DNA of 64,000 bases, from the NCBI RefSeq assembly GCF_047495875.1, contig NC_092480.1, positions 3,286,001-3,350,000 on the forward strand, written 5' to 3'. Origin of the DNA: Pithys albifrons albifrons. Lineage: Eukaryota > Chordata > Aves > Passeriformes > Thamnophilidae. Below the pieces are notes generated by a model. It was given only the letters and a program-made list of their open reading frames with translations, did no database searches and was not told the DNA's origin. Position 1 is the first letter of the stretch. Each line of letters starts with the position of its first letter. Shown here piece after piece: positions 58,601-64,000 of the stretch. Both the position numbers and the translations under genes were made by a program.

Positions 58601-61600
58601 TGGGTGCCCAGTGCAGAACACCCAGGGAGAAAAAGCAAATGGAAATTGCAGAGCTGTCGTGAGGCTTGGTTTGTGCAGCCATGAGCCTCTTTGGAAATGT
58701 TGCATTCTGCAGGAGGCACAAAGGGAACAAAGCCCTGGAGGCCACAGGCTTCATGCAAGGTGCAAATGGGATTTGGTACTTAAATAGGAGTTTGGTCTTA
58801 TGACACAGGAGCCTTGTCAGCTACAGCCATTTTGTACTTGTTAGAGGAAGCTCCTGGGATTGATCTGTTGGGAATGTTCCTTCTGGCCCTGGGAGATGGA
58901 GGCTGTAGTTTTTCCTGGCAGTGCCCCATAGTGTCACCTGGGGCAGGTGGTTTGGCATCTGCCCTACAGGTGCAGCCAAGTTACACTCTGGCCTCAGTGT
59001 TTGGTGCTGAACAGCAGGTACGGTAGGCAAAGCACTTGGACTGGCAGGATAAATAGGAAGCAGGTTCCTGGGCAGTTGGAAAACAGCTGGGATAGGCAGT
59101 GGGGTTTGCTCAGGACCTTCAGCTGAGGAGCAGCCATGAGCTGGGAGTGGAAAAGCTTCTGTGGGAGGGGTGGGAGCAGCAGCTTGGCCCTTCCCACGCC
59201 CTCTGGCCTCTGCCTGAGATTTCACTGTGGCTTTGAGTGCATGTGAGTGAGCTGCTGACCCGGGGCTGGCTTTACAGATAAGTTTGCAGCAAGCAGGCAC
59301 AGAAGCATGGATATGCACAGCTCCTGGAGTGACTCCTGCACAGCTCAGTTCCACACTCTGGCTCTCATGCCATCCTGGATTCGCTTTCTTTTTCCTCTTG
59401 CAGGATGAAAAATCCTCACCTGCGAGCCAAGCTGGCAGAGGTGCTGGAAGCTGTGATGCCTCACTTGGATCAGGCGCAGAACCCGCTCGTGTCGAGCGTG
59501 TTCCATCGCAAGCGGGTGTTCTGCTCCTACCAGCACGCCGCCCACCTGGCCGAGGCGCTCATCAAGGTCTTTGTGGACATCGAGTTTACAGGTAAGCACA
59601 GCCAGGGAGGAGTTGTGCTCCCTGTGTGACTGTCCCTGTGGGGACTGTCCACCTGCAATGCCCTTTGGTTTGTGCCCAGGTGACCCGCACCAGTTTGAGC
59701 AGAAGTTTAACTACCGCCGTCCCATGTATCCCATCCTGAGGTACATGTGGGGCACCGACTCCTACCGGGAGAGCATAAAGGTGAGGCAGGACCTGCACAA
59801 GTGTGTCTGTGTGTGTGTGTGTGCAGCTTTGTATGGAGCACATGGATCTGTGTCCTGTGGCTGGGACATGTAGAATTCACGGTTGTCTTGCTCCTTGCAG
59901 GCTTTGGCTGATTACGCCTCAGAGAACCTGGAGGCAATGAACCCCCCCCTCTTCTTGCGCTTCCTTAACCTGCTCATGAACGATGCCATTTTCCTGTTGG
60001 ATGAAGCCATACAGGTAGGGCAGTGCTGCTGTGCCACGGGCATCATGTAAACAAGTTCTCACTTCCTGGTGACAGCTGGGTGTGATTCTGACCTCCAGAA
60101 CAGGGTCAGCTTGCCTGGCCCTGCCCGGTGAATGTGTCTGGTAGACATTTGCAGGAAGCAATTCCAGGTTGGTGTGGCCAATGTCCTGGGAGAAGGGGAG
60201 AAAGCAGGAGGAAGGAGGGCCTGAGGCCCTGCCTGCACATCACCTTTCCTTCCTCTGGGCTCAAGAGGCAGCTCAGAAGCAACAAGAGCAAAAGGGCTTT
60301 TTCAGATCCAGCAGGAGGCACACTGGAAAATCTGCCTGTTGCTAATTTGGACGAATTTGGGCTTTACACAAGCACTGTGGGGTTTGATTCTAAATCCCCT
60401 TGGCCTTTCTGCAGGTGTTCTATGCTAACTAAGGCCTTTTGTCTCCAGGCAGTTCTCCTTTGGGATTACAAGGTGAATCCAAGGTGACTTCACATCCCTG
60501 GTGTGTGATGAATGCCTCTTACTCCTTTCAGAGCTGCTGTTGCTGCTAGAAAGGTCTTTTTGGGGGAGCTTTTACATGCCAGAGAACTGAGTGCCCTAAG
60601 GCTGGCAGAGAAGATGTGATGTGGATGTTGCCTGTCTGGTTTGGAGTGTTCATGGACCTCCTTGGCTTTGCCATCCAACTGAGCTCTCTGGGTGTTCTGT
60701 TTTGCAGTACCTCAGCAAGATCAAAGTTCAGCAGATCGAGAAGGACCGGGGCGAGTGGGACAGCCTGTCCCCAGAGGCACGCCGTGAGAAGGAGTCCAGC
60801 CTGCAGATGTTTGGCCAGCTGGCAAGATTCCACAACATCATGTCCAACGAAACCATTGGCACTCTGGCCTTTCTGACCTCAGGTAGGGAGAGTGGCCCCT
60901 CCTGCCTGCCAGGACCTGGAGTGGGTGGGCAGGAACTTGGTTTCAGGGTGGCCAGAGCAGGATGGGATTGCTGTGAAGCTCAGGGAACTCTTATTTTCCT
61001 TTCCAGAAATCAAGTCCCTGTTTGTGCATCCTTTCCTTGCCGAGCGTATCATCTCCATGCTCAACTACTTCCTGCAACACCTGGTTGGGCCTAAAATGGG
61101 AGCTTTGAAAGTGAAGGATTTCAGCGAGTTCGATTTCAAGCCGCAGCAGCTCGTGTCTGATATCTGCACCATCTACCTAAACCTGGGGTAGGTGATCAGG
61201 GGGACTGAGCCCATGGGGTGGCAGGAGCCACCTAGGAGCCATCCTGGGGGTATCGTGGGAGAAATGCTCAGTGACACTCTAGCTTTGCTCTAGCTTTGAG
61301 TTCTTTGCTGTGGGGGTGTGGCTGCTGTGGGGACTATTTTGCAGCCTGGTAATATGGATTCTTAAACCTTTGCTGTCTTATAACTGTGGTGCAGGGATGA
61401 AGAAAACTTCTGTGCCACAGTCCCCAAGGATGGCCGGTCCTACTCACCGACACTCTTTGCCCAGACCGTGCGGGTTCTCAAGAAAATCAACAAGCCTGGC
61501 AACATGATAGTGTCCTTCAGTAACCTGGCTGAGAGAATCAAGGTGAGCACTGGAGGGAACTTAATGTACAAAAAAGAGATGGAGCTGGTTCCCTGCATCC

Positions 61601-62206
61601 TTTCCCTCTGTGTATTTATACATTTTCGCTGTGGAGCTGGATTTTGGGAGTGGAGCTTTGCTCAGGTAGGGCAGCTGTGAGGGCATGCTGCCCCTACGGA
61701 CCTGTGGATGCTCCCTGTTTTTAAAGAATGGGGAAGCTGAGTCCCTCAAGGCTGTGTGTGCTCCCCAGTCTCTTGCAGACAGGCAGCAGCAGGAGGAAGA
61801 GACGTATGCAGATGCCTGTGATGAATTCCTGGATCCAATCATGAGCACCCTGATGTCAGACCCCGTGATCCTGCCCTCCTCCCGCGTCACTGTGGACCGC
61901 TCAACTATAGCCCGGCACCTCCTCAGGTGTGCAGCACAGCCCTCACCCCTTGATGCTTTCGGGGATCTTTTCACTTATCCAATGATTTCTCCTGGCCTGT
62001 CTCCCTCTTTTTTTACTTCTAGTGCCAGGAGTGTCCAAAATAATCTCCTCAATGCTTTGTCTTTCAGTGATCAGACAGATCCTTTCAATCGGAGCCCCCT
62101 CACTATGGACCAGATCAGACCGAACACGGAGCTGAAAGAGAAGATCCAGCGGTGGCTTGCAGAGAGGAAAAAGCAGAAGGAGGAGCTGGAGGACACACTG
62201 AACTGA
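52654..62206 (+). CDS. UBE4A: UBE4A, ubiquitination factor E4A (U-box E3/E4 ligase), complete
   Basis: UFD2-type U-box ligase that extends polyubiquitin chains. Nineteen coding exons: 52654-52777, 53066-53242, 53357-53469, 54092-54244, 54359-54518, 55081-55283, 55480-55671, 56007-56340, 56605-56731, 57573-57880, 58455-58587, 59404-59591, 59680-59780, 59901-60014, 60708-60882, 61007-61187, 61395-61542, 61769-61926 and 62068-62206. All are GT/AG and in phase, giving 1075 residues against 1066 in human. The start MTDQENNN and the segments [53 protein letters not shown] and [15 protein letters not shown] are UBE4A-specific. The armadillo-like UFD2 core is followed by the U-box in the last two exons ([20 protein letters not shown] ... 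[15 protein letters not shown] ... [13 protein letters not shown]). The tail EELEDTLN is slightly longer than human. The end of exon 14 and its intron were copied downstream (62799-63482). A CR1 abuts the exon 5 donor. Confidence 0.97.
52797..53050 (+). repeat. Minisatellite in UBE4A intron 1
   Basis: Repeats of a roughly 35-50 bp unit containing TTACCCCCGGGGCAGGAGC and TGTGTGTCCCCC, about five to six degenerate copies. It fills nearly the whole intron between coding exons 1 and 2. Confidence 0.85.
53646..53772 (+). mobile_element. tRNA-derived SINE with CR1-like tail (5'-truncated), UBE4A intron 3
   Basis: Shares TTGGTTGTAATAATG, GGGTTCAATCCC, GACCATTGACTTAAGAGTTG and CCTTCCAACTCAGAATAAT with the copies in USP28 introns. 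The start of the tRNA-like head and the terminal tail repeats are degraded. Confidence 0.8.
54519..54933 (+). mobile_element. CR1 LINE 3' fragment abutting the UBE4A exon 5 splice donor
   Basis: Longest CR1 piece in the window: CTATGGGGAGAGGCTGAGGG, TTCAGCCTGGAGAAGAGAAG and the full 3' region, ending TTCTATGATTCTA. Similarity begins essentially at the intron's first bases (GTAAGTCCTATGGGG). Confidence 0.9.
60003..60698 (+). repeat. Direct duplication, copy A (UBE4A intron 14)
   Basis: Covers the last 12 bases of exon 14 and nearly all of intron 14. It matches 62799-63482 along its length with scattered substitutions and small indels. Similarity stops ten bases before exon 15. Confidence 0.92.
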
Positions 62207-62700
62207 AAACTTGGATCTTGTCCCCAGACCTCCCAATGCCATGCAGGGGGAATGGCTGGAGCTGCCACCCCAACGACAGCCACGTTTTGTGCATTGCCAG
62301 CACTGAGGAAGTCTCTCCTTGGACCTTCCAGTCCTCATTCTCTCTTTTCCTTTCAAGACTCACTGTTTAATACTAAGACTTTCCACTGCACTACAGCTTT
62401 GAGCCTCTGCCTGGAGGCAAGACCACAACCTCTTCGTGTGGCCCCAGGCCCTCTGTACCTGTTCTTTGTGTTGGCCACATTCTTTTCCAGTGACACCAAA
62501 CGCCTCCCTCTATTCTGTTCTGTGTTGAAACTGTAACCATCCCTTCACTATGTGAAAGCAATGCCTCCAGCTGCCCCCAGGGTAGGATGTGGGGACAGAC
62601 TGCAGGGGCATGAGACTGGTACATGCCTGGGGTGTAGGAGGGTTTAATTCCCAGATGATGGTTGGGAATGGCAGGCGTTGGAAATAAAACATAGAGATGA
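62207..62700 (+). other. UBE4A: UBE4A 3' untranslated region
   Basis: Follows the TGA at 62204-62206. A canonical AATAAA at 62683-62688 gives a 3' UTR of roughly 500 bases. No other feature seen. Confidence 0.65.
62683..62688 (+). terminator. UBE4A: Polyadenylation signal AATAAA (UBE4A)
   Basis: Canonical hexamer about 480 bases after the stop codon, the only one noticed before the downstream duplication. Confidence 0.6.
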
Positions 62701-62798
62701 TCTTACAGCTGGTGATGGACGTCTGGCCCCCTCTTTGGGGTCTTGGTGCAGGGACTGGGGCACCAGTGGGTCTGCCCTTCGTGGCACTCCCAGGGCAG

Positions 62799-63482
62799 AA
62801 GCCACACAGGTAGGGCAGAGCTGCTGTGCCACGGGCATCATGTAAACAAGTTCTCACTCCCTGGTGACAGCTGGGTGTGATTCTGACCTCCAGAACAGGG
62901 TCAGCTTGCCTGGCCCTGCCCGGTGAATGTGTCTGGTAGACATTTGCAGGAAGCAATTCCAGGTTGGTGTGGCCAATGTCCTGGGAGAAGGGGAGAAAGC
63001 AGGAGGAAGGAGGGCCTGAGGCCCTGCCTGCACATCACCTTTCCTTCCTCTGGGCTCAAGAGTCAGCTCAGAAGCCACAAGAGCAAAAGGGCTTTTTCAG
63101 ATCCAGCAGGAGGCACACTGGAAAATCTGCCTGTTGCTAATCTGGACGAACTTGGGCTTTACACAAGCACTGTGGGGTTTGATTCTAAATCCCCTTGGCC
63201 TTTCCACAGGTATTCTATCCCAACTAAGGCCTTTTGTCTCCAGGCAGTTCTTTGGGATTACAAGGCGAGTGCCAGGTGACCTCACATCCCTGGTGTGTGA
63301 TGTCTCTCCTTTCCAAGCTGCTGTTGCTGCTAGAAAGGTCTTTTTTGGGGAGCTTTTACCTGCCAGAGAACTGAGTGCCCTGAGGCTGGCAGAGAAGATG
63401 TGATGTGGATGTTGCCTGTCTGGTTTGGAGTGTTCATGGACCTCCTTGGCTTTCCTATCCAGCCGAGCTCTCTGGGTGTTCT
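62799..63482 (+). repeat. Direct duplication, copy B (between UBE4A and ATP5MG)
   Basis: Second copy of UBE4A intron 14 sequence, same orientation, about 2.8 kb downstream. It contains GAAGCCACACAGGTAGGGCA at its start, mirroring the exon 14/donor junction of copy A. A further short copy of TTTGGGATTACAAGGCGA follows its right end. Confidence 0.92.
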
Positions 63483-63529
63483 CCTTTGGGATTACAAGGC
63501 GATTTGCGGGGTGCTGTGTGGATCCTCCT

Positions 63530-63686
63530 TCCCGAACTCGCCCCGGCCCCGCGCGGGTCTCGAACCCGCGTCCCCTCCGTGCTGTCCGGCCCCGCCCAGC
63601 GCACGTGGTGCGGGGTCCTGGCGCGGGGCTGCCCGCGGCGCGCCGGGTGCGGGGAGCGGCGGTGACATTGAGCGCGCAGAGCAGCG
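63530..63686 (+). promoter_or_regulatory. ATP5MG: ATP5MG CpG-rich promoter
   Basis: CpG-dense block immediately upstream of the ATP5MG start, with an E-box-like GCACGTGG at 63602-63609. It begins where the duplicated segment ends. No TATA box seen. Confidence 0.55.
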
Positions 63687-63750
63687 ATGGCCAAGGCCGC
63701 GCAGGGGCTGGTGCAGCGGCTGGTGCAGCGCGGGCCGGAGCTGCTCAGCG
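63687..63750 (+). CDS. ATP5MG: ATP5MG, ATP synthase membrane subunit g, first coding exon (gene continues past window)
   Basis: Partial. The exon encodes MAKAAQGLVQRLVQRGPELLS and one base of the next codon, ending at GTGAGA (phase 1). Human subunit g begins MAQFVRNLVEKTPALVN, and the similarity (MA..V..LV.R.P.L) plus the UBE4A-to-ATP5MG order, same strand, supports the call. Subunit g sits in the Fo membrane part of mitochondrial ATP synthase at the dimer interface. The N-terminus carries a tandem LVQR-LVQR from a 12-base duplication (CTGGTGCAGCGG then CTGGTGCAGCGC), lengthening it by four residues. Only one exon is visible, so identity rests largely on synteny. Confidence 0.8.
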
Positions 63751-63892
63751 GTGAGACAGCGGCGTGGGCACCGGTGTGGGCACGGGGGGATCCGGGGGTG
63801 GGCACGGGGAGGGATGGGGAGCGGGGCCAGGGAGCGCGGCTGGTGCGGGCCGGGCCCGGGGGCGGCCCCGCGGGCCCTGCTGGGAAAACACC

Positions 63893-64000
63893 ATCCCCTG
63901 CTCTGTCCCTTCTTCTGTCCCCCCGCTCTGCCCCCTGCTCTGTCCTCCCTGCTCTGTTCTCCCTGCTCTGTCCCCTGCTCTGTCCTCCCTGCTCTGTCCC
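63893..64000 (+). repeat. CTCTGTCC-type tandem repeat in ATP5MG intron 1
   Basis: Units of about 14-16 bases (CCCTGCTCTGTCCTC) repeat to the window edge and probably beyond it. Confidence 0.8.

Noticed and set aside
63540..63640. tRNA-like B box (GGGTTCGAGACCC on the minus strand) with a T-stem-like palindrome
   Set aside because: No A box or matching acceptor stem upstream on the minus strand. It is a chance palindrome in the ATP5MG CpG-rich promoter.

Overview
This is vertebrate genomic DNA and almost certainly from a bird, probably a passerine. CR1 LINE 3' ends with the (ATTCTATG)n tail recur in both orientations. Three copies of a tRNA-Ile-like SINE carry a CR1-type tail, the architecture of the passerine TguSINE1 family. 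Introns are short, GC content is high and genes are dense, as on an avian microchromosome. The gene content (ZBTB16, HTR3A, USP28, CLDN25, UBE4A, ATP5MG) corresponds to human 11q23, which as far as I know matches chicken chromosome 24.

Layout: (1) 1-8.5 kb, + strand: the last three coding exons of ZBTB16 (PLZF) with zinc fingers 4-9 and a long 3' UTR. (2) 10.4-16.2 kb, - strand: a complete nine-exon HTR3A, convergent with ZBTB16. (3) 16.2-21.6 kb: intergenic, with no visible HTR3B, ending in a ~600-bp minisatellite against a CpG-rich promoter. (4) 21.6-44.2 kb, + strand: USP28, reconstructed as 26 phase-consistent coding exons, with an extra near-identical copy of its catalytic-cysteine exon stranded in intron 1. 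(5) 45.5-46.5 kb, - strand: single-exon CLDN25. (6) 48.7-51.1 kb, + strand: an inward-rectifier K+ channel of the Kir3/GIRK type that is none of the four mammalian paralogues. It has a very long N-terminus and a GC-AG last intron, and it is flanked by two hexanucleotide arrays complementary to each other. (7) 52.4-62.7 kb, + strand: complete UBE4A. (8) 62.8-63.5 kb: a direct duplicate of UBE4A intron 14. (9) 63.7-64.0 kb, + strand: the first coding exon of ATP5MG.

The genes are independent eukaryotic transcription units, not an operon. USP28 (deubiquitinase) and UBE4A (U-box E3/E4 ligase) both act on ubiquitin. HTR3A and the Kir channel are membrane channels, CLDN25 is a tight-junction-family protein, and ATP5MG is a mitochondrial ATP synthase subunit. 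I see no prokaryotic-style system, CRISPR array or intact virus. The most noteworthy structures are the duplicated USP28 catalytic exon beside a perfect hairpin, the divergent Kir3-like gene with its inverted repeat arrays, and the UBE4A intron 14 duplication. Exon boundaries were read by eye from splice signals, phase and remembered family sequence, so single-base boundary errors are possible.
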